DNA from: Siphonodentalium dalli | Taxonomy: Eukaryota > Mollusca > Scaphopoda > Gadilida > Siphonodentaliidae | NCBI GenBank assembly: GCA_032622095.1 | Contig: CP136061.1 | Location: 66,157,127 to 66,221,126, forward strand | Length of the DNA stretch: 64,000 nt | Direction: 5' to 3' | Shown here: positions 46,201-61,600 of the stretch, one piece after another | How positions within the stretch are numbered: position 1 is the stretch's first letter | Layout of the letters: each line of letters begins with the position of its first letter | Notes under the pieces: generated by a model | What the model was told of the DNA's origin: nothing | Seen by the model: the letters and a program-made list of their open reading frames with translations, nothing else | The model's database searches: none | Made by a program: the position numbers and the translations under genes

Positions 46201-49200
46201 GTGCCATTTAATTACAGAAAATGATGTATATATGTATATATAATTATCATTGTGCATCGCGATTATATATATTAAATATAAGTATAGACAGCAATTAGCC
46301 ACTATAAGACAACTAAATACGTCTGCTTTCTATCTTTGAACATGGTAGCCAAAAGCTCGGAGATCGCCGTTGGACCGACGACGCGCGTAAATTATAATAG
46401 CTATGAGACTGATCAACCGCTAGCGTTATCCGCTGTCTATCCGTTTCAGATTCCGCGTTATGTAATATAGCTCAGAATTTAAACAACACGTGTTCCCGGC
46501 ATCGAAAACTGCATTTTGGCGGTGTTTTCTTTTGAAGTTTACTTTCAATTTCGGAGCATTCTTTGACACTTGACAAAACGTCATCCGTTATTCATTTTTA
46601 TTTTAAACATGATAAAGCTGCAGGCTTACACATGTGATGAATGCAACATGGTGTATAAATCGTAAGCATCTGGGACAACGACCCACCTATGGAATCATCT
46701 GTCCAAGAAGCATCCAGCACTACATAAATAGGCTACACTGCGACTGTTGTTGCATCTTCAAGTTTATAACAACGGGTGATTCCGAATGTTGATTTGAAAT
46801 TTTGGCATGCACATGCAATCTGTACAAATTTTGCGTGATTTTAGTTCCAATAATCCGTTTAGTGGTTATATATTAATCGTCGTGACGGCCGCTTGGACGC
46901 TTTAATCAATTATCAATAGAAGTTTAATAATAGTATTGCAAAGACGGTTCATCGCCACATAAGTTATGATTTAACTTCGTGCATGTAGTTCATGGAACGT
47001 TTCACAAATCATCTAATCATTGACAAAACATGCCCAATTGAGAATACAACATGCAGATATGATTCGAATCAATATTCGATTCGATTTCCTGAATTCGATT
47101 CGATATTCGATTCGATCAAAATCTCCAATTCGCAGGACCCTAGAATGATTGTCAAAAACAAATATCTATACTTCTGTTTGTTCATTCCATTATTCACTGA
47201 GTTGTAATAGGACTTGGTTTGCACACACGAAACATCCGATTTTAACCAGTCAAGCTTGGGCTATTGCCATGGGTTGGCATCTGTCGTCAGTACATCCGTC
47301 CATCAACAATTTCATTTGGCTCACCCTACAGGCCGCATCCCTCATCCAGTTATTACCAAACTTCATACAGATCTTCGGGGTGACCTCTGGATGGGAGCCA
47401 TCAATTTTTTCCAAAATTTGTTAAAAAACATGGCTGCCAGCAGCCATTTTGGAATACAAATTTGAATCTTCACACCCTGCAGCCCGCATTTATTGGAGAA
47501 ATGTCTTGAAAATTTACAGGCTTTATTTAGATATATATAAACATTATTTATAACTTCCTTTTCCGTTTTCATTGAAGATAAACAAGTTAACTTCTGAAAT
47601 TTCACCAAAATGTCTTTGCTAATGACGTATTTATAGAAATAAAGAGATGCTGTTAGATGTAACTAATAACTAATTATGCTCCCCTGCTGTTGTCAAAAGA
47701 TAGCCGTAAATTGTAAAATCTGAAACCAATTTCTAAAATTTAATATGACAAAATCAGACAAAGAAATTGTGTGAGATTAGACACCAATGTTTGATATAAT
47801 ATACTAAATAATGCATGTCTTGTCATTGACTATGCCAAATTAGTAGTTCTCTATTGGACCACTATTTTTGGCATAGTCAACTCCAAGTCATGCATTATCT
47901 ATGTAGTATAAGGCAATGACTCAATGTTGCTTAATATGTGCGTGAACAAGCTTCAAAATTGGTCCCGACTGTATGCCATACACCTCTGAACATTACTTTT
48001 ATGTGTACCCATAATATACCAAATAATATATTTATTATAATAAAGAAGCTCAGACACTGTGTTTGGCTTCAAATCAAAATCATAAGAAAATCGCTCAATC
48101 GGACTGATATCTTATGCATGGGTGAACCTATTTAAATGAGGAGTTACTTGTAGCTTGTTTCCCATAGATAGGCTCCCACACCAGTGCACAGTCTGAATAT
48201 GTGTGATATTGAAGATTAATCAGGTCCATCTTGGATTACTCTATATCCTTGAGAATTTGCCCAGAGGCAAATCAAGTGTGTGGTAAATCATTAATGTGTA
48301 TACAAACATTTGTAAGATATGGGAAATTACACTCATTGAATGTAATCCCATGCACTAGGGTCACTGGCCCAAGAATCACTTACCCAGGCTATTTCATAAG
48401 ATAAAGTGTGATTTTGTAATATAATGTATGTTGACAATTATAAACAATTTTAACCTTTTCATTGCTGAATGAATTCTTCCATTCAGTCATAAAAGTATGT
48501 ATGGGAAAAGTCTATAATATTTTTAGGGGGTGTTTTGATAATAGAAGTGCAGAATACATATATTCCCATTTATTCAGTTGTAGGGAATGTTCAGATAAAG
48601 CCATTTGGTGAACCTATCTTCTGAACTTTTCTCAAGTGAAATATTAAGTGATCTACTTGTTGATCAGCGAGTTTCCAGTAATGGTTGTATTAAACCATTT
48701 TATATAAATAGATTATCCCACTCAATCCTAAACATGTACATTGGATTGGTCTATTATTCATCTGGACACTGATCTGGAGAGGATTTCTGGGAAAATTAGC
48801 AGACAACAGATAATGTCATTACATAAGTAGTCTTATTTATTGGAGGGAAATGTTCAGATAATAAGTTCAACAAATGGTCATTTCTTGAACTTATTATCTG
48901 AACATTTCTTAAGGGAACTAGTCACCAGTGAGTATTTAGAAAAGAATGGGTTAAATATAGATTCATCATCATGGGTACCAATTGCAAATATAACTTTAAT
49001 TTATCATAAAATCTGTACTTATCGCACTAATAAATTTGAGTACCGGTACCTCACTAACTGCACTAGTAACTGATACATAGAGGATTCAATTCTTTGTATT
49101 ATCATAGCAGATTGCTCTCACACAAAATTCCTTTTTGCTATTCCTCAGTATTAATTTATTTTTCAACTGAATGTGATGCAAAACACTCGAATGAGGTGTT

Positions 49201-52200
49201 TCGAATGGAATAACGTATAATCATGCCAAAATAAGTTATTTTCTTAAATTTGATATCCAAATAGTTAGAAAACAGCATCATTGTTATAAATTAATTACAC
49301 AAGGTGACTTCTATTGGCACAATCATTGTCGTAATGTTTATTTGCCCAATAATGCGTCCCGAATAAAATAATAAATATTTAATTTTGTGCGTAGTTCAAC
49401 CATTGTGTTCACTGAATTGTACATTCGATGTTATTGGAATTTTCGACGATCTTAGTTTATTTCTACCTTCTTCCAAGGTAATGGGGATTGTTTGTATACC
49501 AACTGATTGGTTTTATTCAATGAAATAAGTCCACAATATGTCTTTAAAGCCAATATATTAAGTAAATAGCAAGATTTATTACAACTTTTTCAGAAAAATG
49601 GGGCATGAGGGTGTATTTTATTTTTTATATTTTATTCTTCTGTCCTAACATAAATTTTATGGTCATGGACTGTTCTAGATATTGAAGCAATATCCTATCT
49701 TATATAATACAAGGTGATTTAGATTGTCCAACTTGATAAAAATAGACTGATTAATGGGTCATTGAAATGTAATTTGACAGTTAAGACATGAGAACAAAGT
49801 TTACCTAAAATATATCAAAATAAAAATTAAATTGAGGAAGGGGATTGATAATATTGTCCGCAGGGGATGTAAATCAAGCAGTTTTGTTATGTTGACCTAA
49901 TGATAATCTGCCACAAAAATGTTGTTGAACCTACCGGTAATGGCAATAGATTGTTTTGATAACATTCTGCTCTCAAAAATGATAATACACAGTCATATAC
50001 AATATATTACAATGGATATATCGGTTCAGGGCCATCTGAACTAAACACATTCAGTAACATATGAGTTATGTTCTTATCCCATCTCAATCAATACAGCTCA
50101 TACAATGGAGTGAACTTTTATATCCGATTGTCCTCTATGTGAACTCGAAGCTTAACACAGAAAGTTATTCAGTATTGGTACTTTCATCATATGTGTGTCA
50201 TTTAGTCCTTTTCACTCTGATGACTAAATGTGCAAATAGAAATACTAAATAGTATATTAAGAACTGTTGATTGTGTTCAATCTGGATTATCTGATAAGCG
50301 ACTTTGTCTATTTTTGTTATTAATACCAAGTTTTTACTTCTGCATCTGTTCTACAATACAAAGTTTCTTCCATAACCATGACAATATTAAACACAACATT
50401 GAAAATGGCATAAAAGATTCATATTAACTCTTTCTATACTAAATACTCATTGATGAGTAGTTCCCATAGGAAATGTTCAGATAATAAGTTCAACAAACAA
50501 CCATAAGTCATTTGTTAGTTCAACAAATGACCATATGTCGTTTGTTGATCTTATTACCTGAACATTTTCCTCCAATTTGTAGGACTCCTTCTGGATTTTA
50601 ATTAAAAAAACATCCTGACATTTTTATATACAACCCCCCCCCCCCCCCCTCATTAAATTCGGTAAATTTTTGAATCTTGACACAGCTATTCTTGGGAACC
50701 TGTGATTATGAGGTCTGTCTGCCTGTTTTTTTATGTAGTTATCCCCCTTTTTCGACTTGGAGAATTTTCTCAAGATGCATAAATTTGTTCGAGCTTTTAT
50801 TCCTACATTTTTGTGTCAATTTTTTAAAAAATTTTTTTTTTTTTTTTTTAAATATATTTTTATTCAGACAAAATCATTTATACAGTACACATTGTAGATA
50901 CATTATCTCAATAAACTTGTTACACTAAATTAATTAAATTAATTTAAAACTTGGCACACATATTTAGTACCAAGGGAAGGTGTGCACCTGTGTTTATGAT
51001 GTCTCTGTATTTTGTTGTGCTGTTATCCCCCTCTTTCAACTTAGAAAATTGTCGAAACATTGATAAATTTGTCCGAGCTTGTATTCCTACATTTTCAGGT
51101 AAATTTTTTAAAACTTGGAACAGAGGGCGATTGACCAATTTTGATTGCAGTTTTTCTCGACTGCCATGGGGATATCCTTAATCTCATTTGAGACAGCCCA
51201 CCTATAGATATACCCTGTCATAGCACTAATTGACTGACCATTTAATTTAAGGACTTTCCTGATACACTCAACCTTCTATCAAGAGAAAATGTTGACCAGG
51301 ACAAGTTACTTGCCTATGCCAGAGAAGCTGCTGATTTCTCGACGAATTATCAGTTGCCTCACCTCGATTACGCTGTTAACCATTATGGCCAGGCTGACGT
51401 CGCTATGTTTGATTTCACTTCTTTGTTCGCGGCAGAGAATTCCTCATTCATGATTGACAGAAACGGACACAAGCTGCTCATGGCTCTTGTTGGCGATACT
51501 CTTCTAGAAGTAAGTCAGTGTTTAACCCTTTGATTAGTGAATGGTGATTAGTTCTAAAAATATACATTGGAATTTTCCATAGTTCAATTGTAGGGATGTT
51601 AGGATACTATATGCAGAGGACATGCAGAGAAACAGTAAGGTTTTATTTGTAGAGATGATCAGCTAACACATTCAACAAAGTGCATAAAGCTATTCTGAAA
51701 CTTATTAGTTGAACATACCTACAAATGAATCAAGTAATTACTCATCAGTGAGTATTCAGTTAACCCTTCCATGATGGGAGCCACACTGGGTCAGCATTAA
51801 AGATCCTGTGCCAGTGTAGTCTCCTTTATATGCAAGTCTCCAAAAGGGAGCCTGGCATATATAAGAGAATACAATGGCTTACAAGGTCAAGGTAAATGTT
51901 GTTTGGCCAATGCATTCTCTTATTTATGTGAGGCTCTCTATGAGAGACTCGCATTGCAGTCATGAAAGGGTTAACAAAGAGTAAACTTCCAAACATTAAA
52001 TGTGTATATATTAGGCTGCCACAATTCATCGCGATTCCAATGCATCGTGTTTAAAGTTCATGATGCAATGAATCGTATTGGGAGGGTGCAATGCGATTTA
52101 AAAACAACTCGTGTATGCAGAGTTATCAATAGTCAGAGATACAAACTTTTCCACTCAAAACTTCCAATCTGGGCAGATCTGGGGACTGTATTAGCTATTA

Positions 52201-52562
52201 TAGTCATGGCCATTCATTTTTGTCATTTTAGTTAGGTCTTGTAATTTTATTATACTTCAGTGAATATGCTGAGGTGCACTGATCAATGAGAATATACATG
52301 TATGTATACTAAAAATGATTAAGTGGTTCATCTAGTTTTCACAGCCGTCCGTTGCCAAAAATTTGCATCGCGATGCATGTCGCATCATGATAGTAAAATA
52401 TCGATTCGCATCATGAAGGTCTGAACCGTTGGAGCCCTATTATATATATGCTTCGACTTCTGATTTATGTCAAGATATAGGTACACTATTATTCCAAATA
52501 AACATGCATGCACATTTATTAATTTCATCGAAAATTTGCCCCTTATTTGGGTCTGCATTATT

Positions 52563-52608
<46 letters not shown>

Positions 52609-55600
52609 ACCAGAAAAAAACTTGAGGATGTTTTGTTAACAAAAATCATGGGGAGGTGTTTCTTATTTCTCCATTAATGCCCGCTGTATATGTTTTGATG
52701 CCCGCTGTATATGTTTTGATGCCAGCTGTACATAATCATGCAGATCAAATAAACTATTATATACTACTCCATTGCATGTGCACAAAACGCAAAAGCGCTG
52801 TTTTTCCAAAGCGTGTAATAGTAAGTATTAGAACTTACTAGAATCAGAAGATGTTGTGAAATATTACACCGCAAAAAATTACATTATGTGCAGTTTGTGT
52901 TAGAGTAAATCGGTTTATTTTACCCTGGATTCAGCACAGGATTGTACTTTAACTCCATCTAAGATGTCACATTTGTTCATGTTTTGACAACTGCGGAAGA
53001 GGGACACCTGAACATGCATAACAATAACTCCATCACAGACTGGATAGGATGCACCCTTGTGGAAACACAGGTGTATGCTTATGCACATTCTGGGTAATTT
53101 CTCTATCCCATAGTTACAAAAGTCAACAGTTATAATGGTCTCGAACTGCACTTCTCTGCATGTTTTTTTGGGTCTGCACATTAAATTTTATCAGGATTTC
53201 CACCCTGCGCATTTATTTGAAACTGCACATTTATTTGGAACACAAGTAATAACCAGTATGTCCTGTGGTCTGATCAGTAGTATTGGATTTCAAATGTCTG
53301 TTAAGTCAACAGACTTCAAACGGGTCCTGTCAGGTAGTAACTTAATTTCTAATTATATCATCCCAACAGGCTTCAAACACTTATTGCCATGTTGACAGCG
53401 ACATTAAACCAAACAATTTAAGCAATTATCACTGAGCTCCCCATAGTACTTGTCGTACCACTAGTAGAAAATAGCTGATATATTCAGATATGTTATTTGC
53501 TTAGAGAGAAACCAAGTTGTCTGGTACTTAAGAAATCATAAATAGCACTAGTTGCATATATATGTTCAGACAAAATATCCTGTTGTCATAATATTTAGCA
53601 ATCAAAAACCTAGTCGTGTGATAAATGTATTATGTATAATATTCACTATATAGGATGTACAATACATCAAAGACGAAACAGCGTCATTTCGCTCATTGCG
53701 GCGGGCCTATTTTTTTTTTGCGAAAAAGTGTGCGATTTGCGGAAATTTGTTGTGATTTTAAGTGGACTGATTGCTGCAATGAGCGAAATGAGGCTGTTAC
53801 GTCTTACTGTAGCATAATGCACATTATTGAACGATTTGTTTGAATTTTATTTTCAGCCTTTCTGGCCCACTGGTTCTGGGTGTGCGAGAGGGTGGCTTGG
53901 AGCATTTGATGCCGCCTGGATGGTTCGACATTGGGCATCGGGAAAGGTTCACCCACTACAGCTGCTTGCCGATAGAGAGAGTGTTCATCAACTGCTTTCA
54001 CAAACAACTCCAGAAAACATCTATAAAAACTTCAATCAATATTCTATAGATCCAAACACAAGGTTATTGAAAATTTATCACAATCTAAATATTAACCCTT
54101 TACCCAACATGTCGGCATCCAGTTCTGCCACCATCTCAGCAATTGATGTCAGTGAAAAAAGGTGTATTGTTACTCTGTTTGGCAATCAAGAACCAACAGT
54201 ATTGGTATCTATGGAAAGCTGAGATCATAATGTAGCTATCTTTCAAATTATTTGTTATATTTGATTGATGTTATGAATATTTTCACTGTGTAAACCTTTC
54301 AAGATATTTCCAACAACAAAAATATTGGTGAAGCCACCTTCGCGTTTTCAGCTGTTGTCAGATACGCTTTCTTGTTGACTGTGTTTTACAAATTGTGAGG
54401 GCAAAATACATTGAATCTGACAACTTGAAATTGGATTTATATAAATGTGTTGTTTCTAAGATGTTGATTCTACAGGTCTACCATCCAATTTACGGACACG
54501 TGAATGTTATCTGATGCAACAATTTTTCATTGATTAAACATGACATTTAGTGATATTATTTATCGGAGATCTGAGCCATATACCGGTATATACTCCTCAA
54601 TATCACCAACTTAAACTACTTAAATGGTTGCAATCTATTGAAACTTGCCAGACTGACATACCCCAAATTAGAAGTCATTCTGCAGTAATTTGAGTTTGAA
54701 TTTTCAAGTTTGATTGTATTCAAATTTTTGTACCAATTTTCTGTCTACAGATACCCAAACCTAAATCCAACATTTTACAAACCTGCTCAAGTTCGGCATT
54801 TGTTTGAAACAGACAACCCTGTGATAGAGGACCAGTTAGAGTCTCCCACAAAGCGACTGAAACCTGGTGAGTAATCTGTCTGTTTTATGAACAAGCCTGT
54901 AAATAGTGTGTCTCTTATTTGCAGAATGAGGGCCTCAGAGTGTGAATTTAGTGACACTAATCTGCACAGCGGGCTAGCATAACCAAGAGTTATTCATCTT
55001 TGTTTATCTGGAAATTAGTGGCTTTTTGGTCCATCTGGTGTCTGTTCATGTCGTAACTTCAACAGTTGGGCTGGGATCTCAACCAAATTTGGTGTGGATG
55101 TTCACAACTATGAGGACATTAAATAGTGGGTTCCATCATTTTGTTTGGATTTTCCATTCTAGAGTTATTCATCTTTGTTTATCTTGAATGTTGGATTTTT
55201 GGTCTGTCTGGTTTCTGTTCATGTCATAACTTGAACAGTAGTGCTCGTATCGCAATTAAATTTGATAGGGATGTTGACTACTATGAGAGCATTCAATTGA
55301 GGGTTCCATCGTTTTGTTTTGATTTTCCATTCTAGAGTTATTCATCTTTGTTTATCTTGAATGTTGGATTTTTGGTCCGTCTGGTTTCTGTTCATGTCAT
55401 AACTTGAACAGTAGTGCTCATATCGCAATGAAATTTGATAGGGATGTTGACTACTATGAGAGCATTCAATTGAGGGTTCCATCTTTTTGTTTTGATTTTC
55501 CATTCTAGAGTTATTCATCTTTGTTTATCTTGAATGTTGGCTTTTTGGTCTGTCTGGTGTCTGTTCATGTCGTAATTTCAACAATTGTGCTGGGATCTCA

Positions 55601-58600
55601 ATGGAATTTGGTATGGATGTTCACTGCTATGAGGACATCAACAAGAGGGTTCCATCGTTTTGTTTGGATATTCCATTCTAGAGTTATACATCTTTGTTCA
55701 TCTGGAAATGTTGGCTTTTTGGTCTGTCTGTTGTCTGTTCATGTTGTAACTGGGATTGTGCTGGGATCTCAATGGAATTTGGTATGGATGTTCACTGCTA
55801 TGAGGATATTCAATAGGGGGTTCGATTGTTTTGCACCGCTGTTCCTTTCTAGAGTTATTCATCTTTGTTCATTTGGAAATGTTGGCTTTTTAGTCCGTCT
55901 GGTGTCTCTTCATGTTGTAACTTCAACAATTGTGCTGGGATCTCAATGGAATTTGGTATGGATATTCACTGCTATGAGGACATTCAATAGTGGGTTCCAT
56001 TGTTCTGTTCCAAGTTATTCATCTTTTTTTATCTGGAAATGTTGGTTGTTTGGTCCATCCGATGTCTGTTCAGCTCATAACTTGAACAGTAATGCTCGGA
56101 ACTCAATGAAATTTTGTATGGATGTTCACCACTATGAGGACATTTAATGGCACATTTAAAAGTTTGTTTTGGTTTTTTGTTCTATAGTTATCTTTGTTTA
56201 TATGAAAATGCTGATTTCTGGGGCCATATGTCTGAGTATAGCCATCATAAGTTATAGATGTGCCCACACTAGGCGGTATGCCACAAGGGGGTATGCGCCG
56301 GACGACAGTCCATCTCTTGTTCTGCTTTAGGCCTCAACTGCTATGGGAGGCCTAGGATCAGATTGAAGGTCTCCAGTTAAATTAGGGGATATATAGAAAC
56401 TTCCCAGAAGGGAAAAAGTAACTAATACAATGTCAATTTGGGACTATAGATACTTACCAGAAGATGAGACCTGAGCAGAATTAGGTCTCCAGGATAGCAT
56501 CACTAAATTCAGTCTCAGAACTATTGTTATATTTCACTTTTTCGTTATGATGCCTGCAATGCCTGAATGCCTCAGTGATACAGAACATTTGTTCAAATTC
56601 GGCATCAGACTATGAAATTTCTGTTGATGCCTCACTTGTGGTGCCCTTGCATGGGCTTTAACTGATTTCAGGGACTGAGTTTGCACACCCTTTGGCTTAC
56701 CTCGTCCACTGGTGCTACACCCAGCCCCCCCCCCCCCCCCCCCCCACCCAAAATTTATTTTTCAAAATTATCAAAATTAAGCCTAATGCCAATGTGCAGT
56801 TCCATTTCAAGAGGTGCAGAAAATATTTATAATGGTCCGGATGATCCAGTCAAGTGGATTCCTGCTCTATTTCCATCTTTTTTAATAACCTAAAACAGAA
56901 AGTTTGCATAATAGTTTTGATTTCAATACATACAAATTTGATTAATAGCATGTCCATTTCTGTTGACTGGTATGGAGATTTCATACAGGAGCACATTATG
57001 TGACAAGTCTAGTTACAGATGAACGATCTGACTCAAATTTGTCAGACCGAAAGTTATCATCAGTGGTCTTAATAAATTATCTTTACAATTAGTTTGTTCA
57101 CCCAAACTCTGGGCGTCTGATCCCTTTAAAAGGGTCTGAAATAGGGCTAGATCAGTCCCTTGATTTAGGGTTCTTTATTTCTCACGTTATATGTTATATG
57201 CTGTGCTATTTTTCTTTACAGATGATGTATTGGATACATACACCATGTTGAGGTGGTTTCAGAGAGTGATCAATACTGGAACTCACAGAAATGTGAACGT
57301 CGTTGACTTCCACAATTCATGGAAGAGTGGCTTAGCACTGTGTGCTTTCATACATGTTTTCCGACCTCATCAAATGTGAGTGAGACAGTCGTATTGAATA
57401 ATTACACTCCTATAACATTTAACCACTAGTAAACATTTCCTGTTTCATAGCTAGGTTCAGTCACATGTTCTTATATCTTGTAACATGTGTTACTATGACA
57501 TTGCCATGGAGATGCACATAGCGGCAACAGTCACATGATTTTGCGGCACCAAACCTACACATTTCTAGATATCGACCAATGTCTAACAAAACAAGTAAAT
57601 AATTGTCTGGTGGTGAGGACAAACTGCCACAATGTGATTACCGATTTGCTTAACCCTTTCATGATGGGAGCTGCATTGGTGCAGCATTAAATATCCTGTA
57701 CCAGTGCATTCTCATACAAATGCGAGTCTCCCATAGTGAGCCTCGCACATATAAGTCTAGCTTCAGTCCTCTTTGCTGCAAGTTCTTCATTTCATTACAG
57801 TTAGGACACCAAAACTTCCAAATGGATTCATTGTGTATGTATAAGCGAAATGGTTCTTATCTTGTAAAGTAAATTAATGGGAATGCAATTTCGACATCCC
57901 TCAACTGAATCAATTCTAATGTCTTTTTTTATAGAAAATTTAACACTGGTCTAGTACTGGCATTGGTATAAACTACTGCTATTAGAATGTTATTTTTTCA
58001 CCTTGTGTGTTATTTACACATGGGAGGATCGAAATTTAACAGTTTTTTTTATACAGATGATAGCAAGGGATATAATATATAATAGTGCTTCATATATGTG
58101 TGGGATATTTGTTATGTGATAGACTCTAATGTAATAATATTCCACATTTCAGAGATTTTAATTGTCTAGTGGAGGATGAGGTGATGAAAAACAACCAAAC
58201 TGTAAGCTTTATATCATCCTGCACGTTACTATTTTCTGTCACCAATTAAGAATAGTGTGTCTCTTCCGGGCCACAATTACAACAACAACATAATTTTTAT
58301 AAAACATAATTTCAAGACTACAAATTGCTGTTTATACGCCTGTTTTTAAAAAAACGGGACGTAATATGTTATTGGTCTGTCCGCTCGTCATGATGTCCGT
58401 CTCTGTTCATTTGCTATTTTCGTTTCTGGTTGATAACTTTAGTAAGTCTGAACTGAATGGGATGAAATTTGGTCTGAGTTTACTAGCCCAAAATGAAGGT
58501 CAAGTAAGAATTTGGGTTCTGCCCGCCCACCAAGAAACTCTGCGCATGCAAACATTTTATTCGTGTTCAATCTGTCCGAGATTTTTAATCTGTATGAAAT

Positions 58601-61600
58601 AATTGCTGTACATTTTTAAAACAAACATCAACTAACTTTTGCGGACATTTGTTGGGGAAATAATGGCTACAGGCAACTAAAATTAGACCTGGAGCTAGCA
58701 ATGCGGGGGTGTAATGCCTCATTGGTGTGTGTGTCCCAGAAATAACATATAAATACTTGCTCTCATGCTTTTAAAATAATTGTGGCCTGAGTAATTCAAC
58801 AGCAAATTGACGTTTCATGGTCTAATAAGACAATTTATTGACACAGTGGTATATTTCCATTGCAGGCATTTGACATTGCTGATCGAGAGTTTCACATTCC
58901 TCCTGTAATGACAGGCTCAGATATGGCTAACTGTGATGTTCCTGATAAACTTACTATGGTCTCCTATCTATCTCAGTTCTACACACAGTTCAGAAAGGAG
59001 AAAATACCTCACGGTCAGTCACCACATTTATAGCTCGAGTCTTATATAATATACACATATACCGTGAAGGTTATCTCTTACCCATCATACAAAATACCTC
59101 ATGGTCAGTCACCACATTTATACCTCGTGTCTTATATAATATACACATAAAGGTGATAGTTATCCCTTACTCATCATGGGAAATACCGTCATTCATGTTT
59201 TATATCTAGTTTTTGTTTGTTATTATTTACATATTTTATCTCTGCCATATTGTTATATTGTTGGGAGACACCGGTTTCGAGTGATCACTGTCTCTGCCGC
59301 ATTGTTATATTTTTGGGAGACTCTGGTTTCGAGTGATCATGGCCTTGAAATCAGAAAGCATACCTAAATTAAAATTTATCTAAATGGGTGCCTCATGCTA
59401 ATGAGTTCAAAAATTATGACTTCTCGCCCATTCACCATCACTTACAATCGTGGCGATTTCCCATGCACACCTTCAAACTGTGGCCATGTGCCAAACCATG
59501 ACCAGCACTTGTGCCCCAATCCCTTTTTCAATTGTATATTATTAATGTTGCCAATAAATAATGTTTAAACTAAGCATATACCGGTATACCTTTTAATGAA
59601 CAGTGATTGGCTCACATTATGTTATGTAGCTCTTTATAGCACTATGGAGTTAATAATGGCCTTTTGGAATATATAGACCATTAAAAAGATCAATTAATAA
59701 GGTTAGCAAAGGCCTCAGCTGAATTGATGAGTTGGAAATGGGGAGAGTTTCTCCTATCAGATGAGGCGAGGTCTAATTAAAAATGCTCTGTTGTTTATAT
59801 AAAAAAAATTCCCCTGTTTGGACTTACAACCTCAGTCTTGACCATCTGTGAACAAAAAGATCAGTGTTCTCCAAAAAAAATTGACAAGAGGAATTTAGGG
59901 TTTTATTTGCTGTAGACCTTGGCGCTCACCTAGAAGTGATATCTCAAAACTGAATATCTTGAGTGTTGTTAACCCTTCCATGACTGGAGCTTTCTGAAAT
60001 TTTGTGAAAACCCTGTGCCAATGCATTCTCTTATATGTGCAAGTCTCCCATAATGAGCCTCGCATATATAAGACAATATATTGGCCTAACAATATTTACA
60101 TTGACCTTGTAGGCAGGTGCATTCTCTTATATATGAGAGGCTCCCTATGGGAGACTCATATGTAAGGGAATGCACTGGCACAGGATATTTAATGCTGCAC
60201 CAGTGGAGCTCCCGTCATGAAAGGGTTAATGGGTTAAAAATCAATTGTGCTGTTCTCCAGAAATATCGCCATCATGTCCAAAATTATTTATATATAGCTT
60301 TATTAGCATTTGTTTGATCATGAAAAAAGGAATTGTTGCGTTTTAATTTCCTGCTATTGCTCCAACTGTGGATGCTAATTAATGCAACTGGTATTCTTAT
60401 TGCAGAAGAAATTCTTCCAGCTATTGAAGATTTACCTGTAAAAACCCTGAAATCGCCGACAAGGAGACAGTCATTTTTACAGAAGTTCAGTCATAGGTTC
60501 TCAAAAGCAAAAAGGGTGAGTTTTGTAGTTCAATAAATTATAGAATAGCAGAAGCAATCTATACCATGATTGTTCATTATAAAAACAAAACACATGTTGA
60601 CATGCTACATCATATTATATTCATATACAACAATACCTACATGGTGCAGCAGGGTGCAGAAGATTAGAACAGTTTATTTCCATTCTTATATATGAATTAT
60701 ATATGTGCAGTGATTCTTGTCAGAATCATAGACGTTTGTTTATAGGTGGTAAATTAATCCCCATTTCACCTTTCTATACTAAATACTCATTGACGACTAT
60801 ATAAAAGTTCAATGGTTTATTGAACTTATCACCTGAACATTCCCACCAATTAATAGAAATCTTTCTGCACTTGTAATATCTGTTAATCTGTCTGTCGTCT
60901 GCTTACATTTCCTGAATATCCCTTCAAATGAATAATAGACCATTCCAATGTATATTTTCATAACTGATGGAAGATTCCATTTAGTAAAGAAAGGGTTAAC
61001 CCTTTCATGGCTAGATCTGCTCTGGTGCAGTATTAAAGATCCTGTGCCAGTGCATTCTCTTATGTATGCGAGTCTCCCATAGGGAGCCTCGCATATATAA
61101 GAGAATACACTCGCTTACAAGGTCATGGTAAATATTGTTAGGCCAATGCATTCTCTGATATATGCGAGGCTCCCTATGGGAGACTCACACATATAAGAGA
61201 ATGCATTGGCAGAGGGTTGTCACAAAATTTTCGGGAAGCTCCAGCCATGTAAGGGTTAAGGAATGAATGTTTACATTTGTGTGTTGGTCAAATATTGTGT
61301 GTTCAGTGTGGTTAAATATTTATGTAGTATTACTTGAATGCTACATTCATCCAGTGGGCAAAGTGCGTAGGTGCTCACTTATCAGTTTGATTCACTGAGA
61401 AAAGAACACAATATGTATTTATTAAGAGAGACCTGGAATCTCAAATTGATGTTATGTTATATGATCAGCTTTATTCCTTCACACCCACACAAAGGAATAA
61501 AGCTAACAGAAAGCATACAATGCAATAGACAACAATACAATAATAATTCAATGAACCATAAAACAACATAAAACTAAAAGAAGCTGAAAAAGAAACCAGA

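Noticed and set aside
52385-52677. Poly-Gly/poly-Pro frames around a C41 run
   Set aside because: Homopolymer artefact within intron 6.
55521-56147. 208-codon open frame
   Set aside because: It is made of the 172-bp tandem array in intron 8; hydrophobic text repeats with the array and has no recognisable domain.
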